Shown piece after piece: positions 34,504-41,718 of a DNA stretch of 64,000 bases. The stretch comes from Prevotella melaninogenica. Its GTDB lineage: Bacteria; Bacteroidota; Bacteroidia; Bacteroidales; Bacteroidaceae. Positions within the stretch are counted from its first letter, which is position 1, and each line of letters begins with the position of its first letter. The notes under the pieces were generated by a model that saw nothing but the letters and a program-made list of their open reading frames with translations, did no database searches and was not told the DNA's origin. Location: the NCBI RefSeq assembly GCF_013267595.1, contig NZ_CP054011.1, positions 1,890,178 through 1,954,177 on the forward strand. Reading direction: 5' to 3'. The translations under genes were made by a program, and so were the position numbers.

Positions 34504-35868
34504 ATGAAGCAAGAACTGATTGATAAATACAATGTATCTGTACCTCGTTATACGAGTTATCCACCAGCTAACTTCTTCCGACTTTTTACTGGGGAAGAGT
34601 TTCTGAGGGAGGTTGATTATAGCAATGAGGTGCGTGAGAAGAATCTTTCCTTTTATTTTCATATGCCTTTTTGTCGGCGTCTGTGTCATTATTGTGGCTG
34701 CAACTCTTACCCTATGGCAAAGCAAGAGCATGTCGAAGCCTATGTACAAGCATTGCATAAGGAGATAGATCTTGTAGCAAAGCATCTGGATAATAGTAGA
34801 CGTATATCGCAGATTCATTATGGTGGTGGTAGTCCAACGGCTATGCCTGTAAGCGTTCTTAAAGAACTGAATGAGCATCTGCTGTCACTCTTTTCTACGA
34901 TAGAACAGCCTGAAATAGCCATAGAATGTCATCCTGGTTATCTAACAGCTGAGGACTGGCAAGGACTGTTGGATGCACGATTTAATCGTTTTAGTTTAGG
35001 TGTACAGGACTTCAATGAAGAGGTGTTGAGGCTTGTTAATCGTACGCCTTCTGAATTGCCAACAGAGGAAATAGTGGCAATTCTCCGTAACGCGGGTGTT
35101 AATATTAATATGGATTTCCTCTTTGGCTTACCGCTTCAGACATCGGATAGCTTTAAGAAGACGATAGAGCGTGCTGTAGCAATGCGCCCCGACCGTGTTA
35201 CAACATTCAGTTATGGACACTGCCCATGGATATTTAAACGGCAGATGATACTTGAAAAGGCTGGTCTTCCTGATACGGAGGAGAAGGCTTTGATGTTCCA
35301 AAAGGCTAAAGATGTGCTGCATGAGGCGGGTTATCTTAGTGTTGGTTTGGATCATTTTGTACTTCCTAATGATGAACTATCTGAGGCTTTGCAATCTCAT
35401 CGACTACATCGAAACTTCCAAGGTTATTGCACGCGTCGCACAACGGGGCAGGTGTATGCCTTCGGTGTGACGGGTATCAGTCAATTAGAAACTGCCTATG
35501 CACAGAATACAAAGTCGATAGACGAATATATAACAGAAGTCTCTGCGGGTACATTGCCTATTCGGAAAGGTTACCAATTAACGTCCAAAGAGCGTATAGT
35601 ACGTGAAGTAATTGAGCGTTTGATGTGTAACTATCATCTTGATTGGACACACCTTGCGGAGGATCTTGTAGTGTCGGTAGCTGAGGTGAAGGAGGCTATC
35701 AATTATGATGTTGAACGCCTGCAAGAGATGGAAAGAGATGGTATTCTTTGTTTAACAGAGAATACTTTAGAGATGACAGGGGAAGGGAATCCCTTTGTTC
35801 GTACTGTGGCTGCTGCGCTTGATTCGATGATGGTGGCTACGGATAAGAAGTTTTCAAAGCCGATATAA
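34504..35868 (+). CDS. hemN: oxygen-independent coproporphyrinogen III dehydrogenase
   Basis: A 454-residue radical-SAM enzyme converting coproporphyrinogen III to protoporphyrinogen IX. I start at 34504 (MKQELIDKYN) because the longer frame at 34480 begins inside the -7 box. Cys57, Cys61, Cys64 and Cys66 (CRRLCHYCGC) give the HemN pattern C-x3-C-x2-C-x-C. IHYGGGSPTAM, the SAM-binding GVQDFNEEVLRLVNR and the N-terminal YTSYPPANFF are typical of true HemN rather than HemW. The leader is only about 15-20 nt. PPOX follows after 66 bp. Confidence 0.93.
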   Translation: MKQELIDKYNVSVPRYTSYPPANFFRLFTGEEFLREVDYSNEVREKNLSFYFHMPFCRRLCHYCGCNSYPMAKQEHVEAYVQALHKEIDLVAKHLDNSRRISQIHYGGGSPTAMPVSVLKELNEHLLSLFSTIEQPEIAIECHPGYLTAEDWQGLLDARFNRFSLGVQDFNEEVLRLVNRTPSELPTEEIVAILRNAGVNINMDFLFGLPLQTSDSFKKTIERAVAMRPDRVTTFSYGHCPWIFKRQMILEKAGLPDTEEKALMFQKAKDVLHEAGYLSVGLDHFVLPNDELSEALQSHRLHRNFQGYCTRRTTGQVYAFGVTGISQLETAYAQNTKSIDEYITEVSAGTLPIRKGYQLTSKERIVREVIERLMCNYHLDWTHLAEDLVVSVAEVKEAINYDVERLQEMERDGILCLTENTLEMTGEGNPFVRTVAAALDSMMVATDKKFSKPI

Positions 35869-35934
35869 AAGCTTTACTTTTCCTTATCGTTGGGTAGAGA
35901 AACTGAGGAGAGGAATCTATATAGCATAAATATT

Positions 35935-37299
35935 ATGGAAGAAAGAAAGATAGTTGTCGTTGGTGCTGGTCTTACTGGTCTTACTTGTGCAGCTTATCTA
36001 CGTCGTAAAGGTCAAGATGTAGTGGTTTTGGAGGCTGCCGATCGTATCGGTGGACTTATGCAGACGGAAGAGGTAGACGGCTTTGTGATGGAACAAGGAC
36101 CGAGTACGGGTACTATTAAATACCCTGAAGTGGCTGAACTCTTCGATATGTTAGGCGATGATTGTACGTTGGAGGTAGCACAGAGTTCTGCTAAATGCCG
36201 TTTGATATGGAAAGATGGACGTTTTCATGCCCTACCTTCTGGACTTTGGTCTGCTATCACCACTCCTCTCTTCACACTGAAAGATAAGTTCCGTATCCTT
36301 GGTGAGCCATGGCGTAAGAAGGGGATAGACCCTAACGAGAGTGTGGGTAGCCTTGCTGAACGACGCTTGGGACGGTCATTTGTTGATTACGCAGTCGACC
36401 CTTTCCTCTCTGGTGTGTATGCTGGTGATCCTTATCAACTACCAACTCGCCTTGCTTTGCCTAAACTCTACGACTTAGAACAACGTTATGGAAGCTTTAT
36501 TAAAGGGGCTATGGCACTTGCAAAACAACCAAAGACGGACAGGGAAAAGCGTGCAACGAAGGCTGTCTTCTCTACTCGTGGAGGTTTCCGTAGTCTTGTT
36601 TCTGCATTAGGGAGAGTTATTGGTGATGAGAGAATCCGAACGAATTGTAAAGAACTAAGTATTGAACCGTTAGGAGATAAGTGGAAACTGTCTTGGGGTG
36701 AGAATACTATAATAGCTGAACAGGTTATTACAACTTGTCCTGCCTATGCCTTGCCTAAGTTATTGAACTTCTTACCTAAGGAGCAACTTGACGATTTAAG
36801 CAATCTTTATTATGCTCCAGTGATTGAGATTGGAGTGGGTATGAAGAATACGGGGGATGTACATTGGAATGCCTTTGGCGGATTAGTACCGTCAAAAGAA
36901 AAGCAGAATGTATTGGGAGTCCTTATGCCTTCCGCTTGTTTTCAAGGGCGTTCGCCTAAGGAAGGAGCCAATTACGCATGCTTTATAGGTGGTGCTTGTC
37001 ATCCTGAATATATCAATAAGACGGATGAAGAACTGATAGGATTGGTTAATACGTCCCTTCATACGATGTTGGGTTATCCTAAAGGCACGTGTGCTGACGT
37101 CATTCGTATTTACAGACACAGCCATGCTATTCCACAATATATGCCCGAAACGGATGCTCGCCTTCGTACTATTGATGCCGTAGAACTTGCTTATCCTGGT
37201 TTACATATCATTGGTAATTTGAAAGATGGTATCGGTATGGGCGATAGAATCAAGCAGGCTGTGGATATGGCAGAGAAGATTAGTTTGTCTGTATCGTAA
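35935..37299 (+). CDS. hemG: protoporphyrinogen oxidase, HemY-type flavoprotein
   Basis: A 454-residue FAD enzyme that oxidises protoporphyrinogen IX (or coproporphyrinogen) to the porphyrin. I start at 35935 because MEERKIVVVGAGLTGLTCAAYL places the Rossmann GxGxxG (residues 10-15) at the N-terminus as usual. The block DYAVDPFLSGVYAGDP near residue 155-170 and the C-terminal GIGMGDRIKQAVDMA are diagnostic of the HemY/PPOX family. That family normally uses O2, which is notable for a presumed anaerobe. It forms an operon with hemN; no ferrochelatase is in the window. The family symbol is variously hemG or hemY. Confidence 0.92.
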   Translation: MEERKIVVVGAGLTGLTCAAYLRRKGQDVVVLEAADRIGGLMQTEEVDGFVMEQGPSTGTIKYPEVAELFDMLGDDCTLEVAQSSAKCRLIWKDGRFHALPSGLWSAITTPLFTLKDKFRILGEPWRKKGIDPNESVGSLAERRLGRSFVDYAVDPFLSGVYAGDPYQLPTRLALPKLYDLEQRYGSFIKGAMALAKQPKTDREKRATKAVFSTRGGFRSLVSALGRVIGDERIRTNCKELSIEPLGDKWKLSWGENTIIAEQVITTCPAYALPKLLNFLPKEQLDDLSNLYYAPVIEIGVGMKNTGDVHWNAFGGLVPSKEKQNVLGVLMPSACFQGRSPKEGANYACFIGGACHPEYINKTDEELIGLVNTSLHTMLGYPKGTCADVIRIYRHSHAIPQYMPETDARLRTIDAVELAYPGLHIIGNLKDGIGMGDRIKQAVDMAEKISLSVS

Positions 37300-37335
37300 A
37301 TACAAGCTATCTCACACGAATATTTCTTGTTTCAA

Positions 37336-37420
37336 TTTGCTGTCACTTTTAACACTTCAATTACTCCTCTGTAAACTAATAAGTTAAGTTCTTACAATGG
37401 ATGACAGCAGTGACAGCAAA
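37336..37420 (-). mobile_element. MITE-like element, copy 3 (inverted)
   Basis: Between hemG and the rpsT terminator an 85-bp element starts TTTGCTGTCACT and ends AGTGACAGCAAA on the plus strand. Its reverse complement aligns best with copy 1, including the TAACTTATTAGTTTACAG interior. Confidence 0.75.
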
Positions 37421-37478
37421 TTGAATTTATCCTAATTGCCGAAGCAAAAACACAAAGTCAAACAAGTATATAACATGC

Positions 37479-37513
37479 AAAAAGCCATAATCCCAATAGG
37501 ATTACGGCTTTTA
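37479..37513 (-). terminator. rpsT terminator
   Basis: On the minus strand AAAAGCCGTAATCC pairs with GGATTATGGCTTTT with one G-T pair and ends in T residues; it stands 34 bp beyond the rpsT stop. Confidence 0.88.
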
Positions 37514-37546
37514 TTGTTCTTTTCAGCTATGACTGAAAGTATTTTT

Positions 37547-37801
37547 TTATCCCAATGCAGCTACGTGCTTGCAGAGAGCAGACTTCAAATTAGCTGCCTT
37601 GTTCTGGTGGATAACGTTAGTCTTTGCCAACTTGTCCAACATCTTCTGTACAACAGGATAGAGCTTAACAGCCTCTTCCTTATCCGTCATGCTACGCAAC
37701 TTGCGTACAGCGTTACGCATAGTCTTAGCATAATATCTGTTGTGCAAAGTCTTAACCTTGTCCTGACGGATTCTCTTCAATGATGATTTGTGATTTGCCA
37801 T
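37547..37801 (-). CDS. rpsT: 30S ribosomal protein S20
   Basis: An 84-residue basic helical protein starting [13 protein letters not shown] and with [10 protein letters not shown] and [16 protein letters not shown], typical of bS20, which binds 16S rRNA in the small subunit. It lies 27 bp after tRNA-Glu on the same strand, and the promoter at 37920-37950 should drive both. Confidence 0.97.
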   Translation of the reverse strand: MANHKSSLKRIRQDKVKTLHNRYYAKTMRNAVRKLRSMTDKEEAVKLYPVVQKMLDKLAKTNVIHQNKAANLKSALCKHVAALG

Positions 37802-37828
37802 CTTTGTTTTCTTCTTTTATTTTACTTG

Positions 37829-37900
37829 TAGTCCCTAGCAGAGTCGAACTGCTCTTTAGAGAATGAAAATCTCTCGTCCTAACCGATAGACGAAGGGACC
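37829..37900 (-). tRNA. tRNA-Glu (UUC)
   Basis: The minus strand reads GGTCCCTTCGTCTATCGG..., with anticodon arm GAGAGATTTTCATTCTCT (anticodon TTC), T arm with GTTCGACTC, and 3' acceptor AGGGACT. The acceptor pairs over seven positions with one G-U. CCA is not encoded. Confidence 0.95.
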
Positions 37901-37919
37901 ATAGCTGATTTTGCGGGTG

Positions 37920-37950
37920 CAAAGGTAGCCCATTTATTTTAATCAACCAA
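37920..37950 (-). promoter_or_regulatory. promoter for tRNA-Glu and rpsT
   Basis: On the minus strand TTG (plus 37948-37950), 20 bp, then TACCTTTG (plus 37920-37927). The predicted start is about 12 nt upstream of the tRNA 5' end. Confidence 0.85.
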
Positions 37951-38011
37951 ACTTTTTGCTAATAAATTTTCGTAAGAGGCTGTATTTTTGTATTTTTGCA
38001 TTGTTTTTTAT

Positions 38012-38737
38012 ATGATTTTGAAGTCAAAGGCAATTGTTTTGCGTTCTCTGAAGTTTGGTGACTCATCACTAATAATTGATATGTTTACCGAGTTAGAGGG
38101 GCGTATTTCTTTTATAACGCGCATTCCTAAGACGGCAAAAGGGAAGATTAAGAAGCAGTATTTTCAACCGCTGACCTTACTCGACCTTGAATTTGATTAC
38201 CGTCCGCGAACTTCTTTGCAGCGTATAAAGGAAGTGCGTATCCTTCGTCCTTACGGCTCTATACCTTTTGACCCTGTGAAGTCGGCTATCCTGCTCTTCC
38301 TTTCAGAATTCCTTTATTATGTTACTCGTGGTGAGCAACAGAATGCCCACCTATATAATTATGTATGTGCGAGTATGGAATGGTTGGATGAGGCTGAGCG
38401 TGATTATGCCAATTTCCATCTTGTCTTTATGATGCGTTTGAGTCGTTTCATCGGTTTCTTCCCTAATCTTGATGCCTATCAGGCGGGTGCTTGCTTTGAT
38501 CTTCGCAATGCAACCTTCACTGCAAGTGCACCTCTTCATTCTGATTATCTACTCCCTGCAGATGCAGCAGGTATTAATCAGTTGATTCGTATGGACTACG
38601 AGAATATGCACCTTTTCCGTCTATCTCGTCACGATCGCAATCGTATTTCAGATATCGTATTGCATTACTATCGAATCCATGTGCCTGATATGCCTGAACT
38701 AAAAAGTTTTCAGGTGATGCGCGAACTGTTTAGTTAA
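38012..38737 (+). CDS. recO: DNA repair protein RecO
   Basis: A 241-residue recombination mediator that helps load RecA with RecR. I start at 38012 (MILKSKAIVLRSLKFGDSS) as the N-terminal OB fold begins there; the longer frame overlaps TATTTTTG boxes at 37983 and 37991. The C-terminal helical domain (FHLVFMMRLSRFIGFFPNLD, ACFDLRNATF) is typical, though the Cys zinc site is reduced to one Cys. It is divergent from the tRNA-rpsT unit. Confidence 0.92.
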   Translation: MILKSKAIVLRSLKFGDSSLIIDMFTELEGRISFITRIPKTAKGKIKKQYFQPLTLLDLEFDYRPRTSLQRIKEVRILRPYGSIPFDPVKSAILLFLSEFLYYVTRGEQQNAHLYNYVCASMEWLDEAERDYANFHLVFMMRLSRFIGFFPNLDAYQAGACFDLRNATFTASAPLHSDYLLPADAAGINQLIRMDYENMHLFRLSRHDRNRISDIVLHYYRIHVPDMPELKSFQVMRELFS

Positions 38738-38823
38738 GGTGCTTTACGATGTTATTTAGGTGTTAATAAATGCTCCTATAATGACCGTATATTATACTTA
38801 TAGATAGTCTTTATCAAATTATT

Positions 38824-38911
38824 TTCATGAAAAAAAATATTTTTCTTCATGAAAAGAAATATTTATCTTCATGAAAATAATTTCTTTTTTTCATGATAAT
38901 AATTCAAGATT
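38824..38911. repeat. TTCATGA-type 22-bp tandem repeat, copy 2
   Basis: Four units begin with TTCATGA at 38824, 38846, 38868 and 38890, exactly 22 bp apart, the first two differing at only a few positions. It lies in the 259-bp gap between recO and the YeiH gene and upstream of the latter's -7 box (TACTTTTG, 38938-38945). Confidence 0.88.
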
Positions 38912-38937
38912 GGTATTTTGTTGCTTGTTTTTTTTAT

Positions 38938-38945
38938 TACTTTTG
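38938..38945 (+). promoter_or_regulatory. -7 box of the YeiH-type gene
   Basis: TACTTTTG, 51 bp before the start codon, following directly on the TTCATGA repeat. A TTG is 17 bp upstream, shorter than ideal. Confidence 0.55.
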
Positions 38946-38996
38946 TGGACTTGAAGCATGAAAATTCAAACTTAACCTATTATATAATATAAGTTT

Positions 38997-40031
38997 ATGA
39001 AGTTAACAGAACAGCGTAGTAGTATGCTTCATGGTGTACTGCTGATTACTTTGTTTGCTTGTGCAGCATTCTATATCGGTGATATGGGATGGGTGAAAGC
39101 ACTTTCGTTGAGTCCGATGGTCGTTGGTATCATCTTGGGTATGCTTTATGCCAATAGCCTTCGCAATAATCTTCCTGAAACGTGGGTGCCGGGTATTGCC
39201 TTTTGTGCGAAACGTGTGTTGCGGTTTGGTATTATTCTTTATGGTTTTCGTTTGACCTTTCAAGACGTGGTGGCAGTGGGCTTCCCTGCTATTATTGTGG
39301 ATGCAATTATTGTATGTGGAACGATTCTCTTAGGTGTTTTGGTCGGTAGACTCTTGAAGATGGACCGCAGTATAGCTCTTTTGGCAGCTTGTGGAAGTGG
39401 TATCTGTGGAGCCGCTGCGGTGTTAGGTGTCGACGGAGCTATTCGTCCGAAGCCTTATAAGACGGCTGTAGCGGTAGCGACGGTGGTAATCTTCGGTACA
39501 CTTTCAATGTTCCTTTATCCGATTCTTTATCGTGCAGGTGTCTTTGATTTATCACCCGATGCAATGGGAATCTTTGCAGGGTCTACGATTCATGAGGTGG
39601 CTCATGTCGTCGGTGCAGGTAATGCCATGGGTGCTGCAGTGAGCAATTCTGCGATTATCGTTAAGATGATTCGTGTGATGATGTTGGTACCTGTGTTGTT
39701 GGTTATAGCCTTCTTTGTTGCAAAGAATGTTGCTGAGCGAGACGATGAGGCTGGCGGTAGTCGTAAGATAAACATCCCTTGGTTTGCGATTCTCTTCCTT
39801 GTGGTCATCGGTTTCAACTCATTGAACTTACTTCCAAAAGAACTTGTCGACTTTATCAATACCCTCGATACCTTCCTTCTCACCATGGCTATGTCTGCGC
39901 TCGGTGCTGAAACGAGTATTGATAAGTTTAAGAAAGCAGGTTTTAAGCCTTTCCTCTTGGCAGCAATTCTATGGTGCTGGCTGATCGGTGGAGGTTATTG
40001 CTTGGCAAAGTATTTGGTGCCTATGCTTTAG
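38997..40031 (+). CDS. YeiH/UPF0324 family membrane protein
   Basis: A 344-residue inner-membrane protein with about ten hydrophobic segments. LACGSGICGAAAVLGVDGAI, FAGSTIHEVAHVVGAG and the AETSIDKFKKAG near the C-terminus are conserved family blocks. Members are annotated as putative sulfate exporters, but the transported substrate of this one is unproven. It is a single gene ending at a bidirectional hairpin. Confidence 0.85.
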   Translation: MKLTEQRSSMLHGVLLITLFACAAFYIGDMGWVKALSLSPMVVGIILGMLYANSLRNNLPETWVPGIAFCAKRVLRFGIILYGFRLTFQDVVAVGFPAIIVDAIIVCGTILLGVLVGRLLKMDRSIALLAACGSGICGAAAVLGVDGAIRPKPYKTAVAVATVVIFGTLSMFLYPILYRAGVFDLSPDAMGIFAGSTIHEVAHVVGAGNAMGAAVSNSAIIVKMIRVMMLVPVLLVIAFFVAKNVAERDDEAGGSRKINIPWFAILFLVVIGFNSLNLLPKELVDFINTLDTFLLTMAMSALGAETSIDKFKKAGFKPFLLAAILWCWLIGGGYCLAKYLVPML

Positions 40032-40134
40032 TTTATGGTGAGAAGTGTTAGATGTTGAGGACCTGTTTTAGTTTAGTATATTTGAATACGCTTATTCTTT
40101 ATAAGTAACAAGCTTTTGTGTTGTACAGAAGGAA

Positions 40135-40178
40135 ATAAGAAAACGGCTACTTATTTAATGGGGTAGTCGTTTTCTTAT
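40135..40178. terminator. bidirectional hairpin terminator
   Basis: ataagaaaacggctac and gtagtcgttttcttat form a stem of about 15 pairs. It carries A-rich and T-rich flanks on both strands and sits between the convergent YeiH gene and the 40216-40635 gene. Confidence 0.8.
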
Positions 40179-40215
40179 ATGTATAGTTACAAGTTAAATA
40201 TTTAACAAAATGTAC

Positions 40216-40635
40216 TTACTTTAGATATTCAATTTCAACATTTCTATCATACATATGTAGCACACATTTTTCAACTTGTTCATTTTTGAGGAAGATAGTC
40301 AGTCCATAGTTTTGCCCATCGAAGTCAATCCAACCAAATGGGGACATAGCTTGAAGAGGGTAGCCTCTCAATACAATTTTGTTATCAGACTGGCTAATTA
40401 CTCTCATTGGTTTTGGAGCCATCTGCACGTTGTTTTGCCAAACTGGGTGCATGCCGTCCAAGTTGTAGATAGTAACGATATATCCATCATCGCTAACAAT
40501 TTTATAACCGCTACATCCACTTATATTTGGTTCAACTTTCACAGCACGTTTGGCACCGCCATGGGGACCAGAAATATGAATGCCATCTTGGTATCTTATA
40601 TGATCGGAAGATTCAAATAAAAAATTCAAATCCAT
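40216..40635 (-). CDS. hypothetical protein
   Basis: A 139-residue soluble protein with no signal peptide. It is beta-rich (VSDDGYIVTIYNLDG, NKIVLRGYPLQ, GLTIFLKNEQVEKCVLHMYD). I do not recognise the family. It lies 10 bp after the YbjN-like gene and is surely co-transcribed. A role in a toxin-immunity or chaperone pair is possible from size and context only. Confidence 0.65.
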   Translation of the reverse strand: MDLNFLFESSDHIRYQDGIHISGPHGGAKRAVKVEPNISGCSGYKIVSDDGYIVTIYNLDGMHPVWQNNVQMAPKPMRVISQSDNKIVLRGYPLQAMSPFGWIDFDGQNYGLTIFLKNEQVEKCVLHMYDRNVEIEYLK

Positions 40636-40645
40636 AAGAATTGGT

Positions 40646-41014
40646 TTATATCTTTGCTAATAATTTTAACTGACCTGTATGTAGAATTCCAAACAATCTC
40701 TCCATAAAATCATCAAGTTCAGGAGTATGATCAATAAACATTTCTGTAGCCAGCCAAATAGTTTCATCATCAAAGAAAAAAGCTTTAATACACTTTATTT
40801 CTTTGTTAAGTTCATTACAAACCTCCAAGCCATGTTGTTTTTCAGAAGGGTTATTTAGAGTATAAACACCTGGCATAAGAATCTGAAGGTAACTGTTATC
40901 CCCAGTATTGTTGCCAATAATGAAATTACCACCCTGATGTTTAAAAGTAATTCCAAATGGTTCAACACTAAATCGATAGCCATTGTTTTGTAACCACTCT
41001 TTGAAAATTTCCAT
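40646..41014 (-). CDS. YbjN-like protein
   Basis: A 122-residue soluble protein. WLQNNGYRFSVEPFGITFKHQGGNFIIG at the N-terminus, NELNKEIKCIKAFFFDDETIWLATEMF in the middle and FMERLFGIL near the end follow the pattern of YbjN/type III chaperone-like folds. The molecular role in this lineage is unknown. Its start lies about 58 nt beyond the structured RNA at 41072-41276, with no terminator between, so the two may share a transcript. Confidence 0.65.
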   Translation of the reverse strand: MEIFKEWLQNNGYRFSVEPFGITFKHQGGNFIIGNNTGDNSYLQILMPGVYTLNNPSEKQHGLEVCNELNKEIKCIKAFFFDDETIWLATEMFIDHTPELDDFMERLFGILHTGQLKLLAKI

Positions 41015-41071
41015 ATAGATATTCTCTCTGCCTATCCAGTTCCTCTCGGCTTTAATTTGTTTAGATTTATG

Positions 41072-41276
41072 AGAAGCGTGGAACTGACTAAGTCCACGTC
41101 TAAGTCGGAGGTCGTAGGAAAAACCTTATCCAGAGAATGGAGATAGCAGTCCCACGCCTATGCGTGAGAACCACTATGCTGTCTCTCTGGATTAAGTCTT
41201 GAATTTCCTACGTTCCCGACTTGGAGATGAGCATAACGCTTCTTGTTCTTAAAAAGTATTGTGTTCTGAAAGAACA
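41072..41276 (-). ncRNA. ssrS: 6S-like structured RNA (candidate)
   Basis: Read on the minus strand, the outer stem AGAAGCG/CGCTTCT (plus 41237-41243 and 41072-41078) closes a bubble. Its 3' side carries hairpin GTGGA...TCCAC (41078-41097). A long rod follows: AAGTCGG/CCGACTT, CGTAGGAAA/TTTCCTACG, ATCCAGAGA/TCTCTGGAT and a terminal CACGC-CTAT-GCGTG hairpin. Closing stem, central bubble with a 3' hairpin and long terminal stem is the 6S RNA architecture. The promoter at 41282-41312 would start transcription near 41276, with a further hairpin GTGTTC/GAACAC at the 5' end. A cis-acting leader for the YbjN-like gene is the main alternative. Confidence 0.6.
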
Positions 41277-41281
41277 CCTTG

Positions 41282-41312
41282 CAAAAATAGTAAAAAGTTC
41301 TTAAATCTACAA
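41282..41312 (-). promoter_or_regulatory. promoter of the 6S-like RNA
   Basis: On the minus strand TTG (plus 41310-41312) is followed after exactly 20 bp by TATTTTTG (plus 41282-41289), matching the consensus completely. This fixes the strand of the structured RNA. Confidence 0.8.
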
Positions 41313-41499
41313 ATGTATTGTCTGTTTTTTTTAAAAGTACTTTAGAATCTTATGTAACATGATTACAACAAGAGAAAATCTATTTGGTGTCTCTGAGAGC
41401 ACAGGTTTTACTTAGTAGTTTGGTGTAGATGAAGTGCGCATCTGAGGGAACATGTTTTGGTTAGATGTTGAATGATATATAGGAGAATAATTACCATCT

Positions 41500-41565
41500 T
41501 CTACAAATGTGCGAAGGCTTAGCACGTTATGTGCGGACGCCTAACACATGTGGTGCGGAGGCTTA
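41500..41565. repeat. 22-bp-period dyad array, copy C
   Basis: A degenerate unit ending AAATGTGC (41500-41512), GCACGTTATGTGC (41522) and ACACATGTGGTGC (41544) are 22 bp apart. The spacers gaaggctta, ggacgccta and ggaggctta are the clearest examples of the spacer consensus. It lies between the 6S-like RNA promoter and the ftsZ terminator; 41313-41499 shows nothing else. Confidence 0.9.
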
Positions 41566-41665
41566 ATAAGAAAGTATATAAGGGTAAAGAGACTAATAGA
41601 AAGGCTGCCTTTTCCCCAAAGGGAAGGGGTTATTCTTCTTATAACGAAGAAGGTTGATGAATCAA

Positions 41666-41699
41666 AAAAGGCTGAACTTCTTTCGGAGTTCAGCCTTTT
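41666..41699 (-). terminator. ftsZ / dcw operon terminator
   Basis: aaaaggctgaact and agttcagcctttt form a perfect thirteen-pair stem with T-rich flanks, 20 bp after the ftsZ stop. Confidence 0.93.
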
Positions 41700-41718
41700 C
41701 TTATTTTTGATATAACTA

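Noticed and set aside
37436..37783. 115-codon plus-strand frame over rpsT
   Set aside because: It is antisense to the S20 gene and its terminator; the S20 protein is unmistakable on the other strand.
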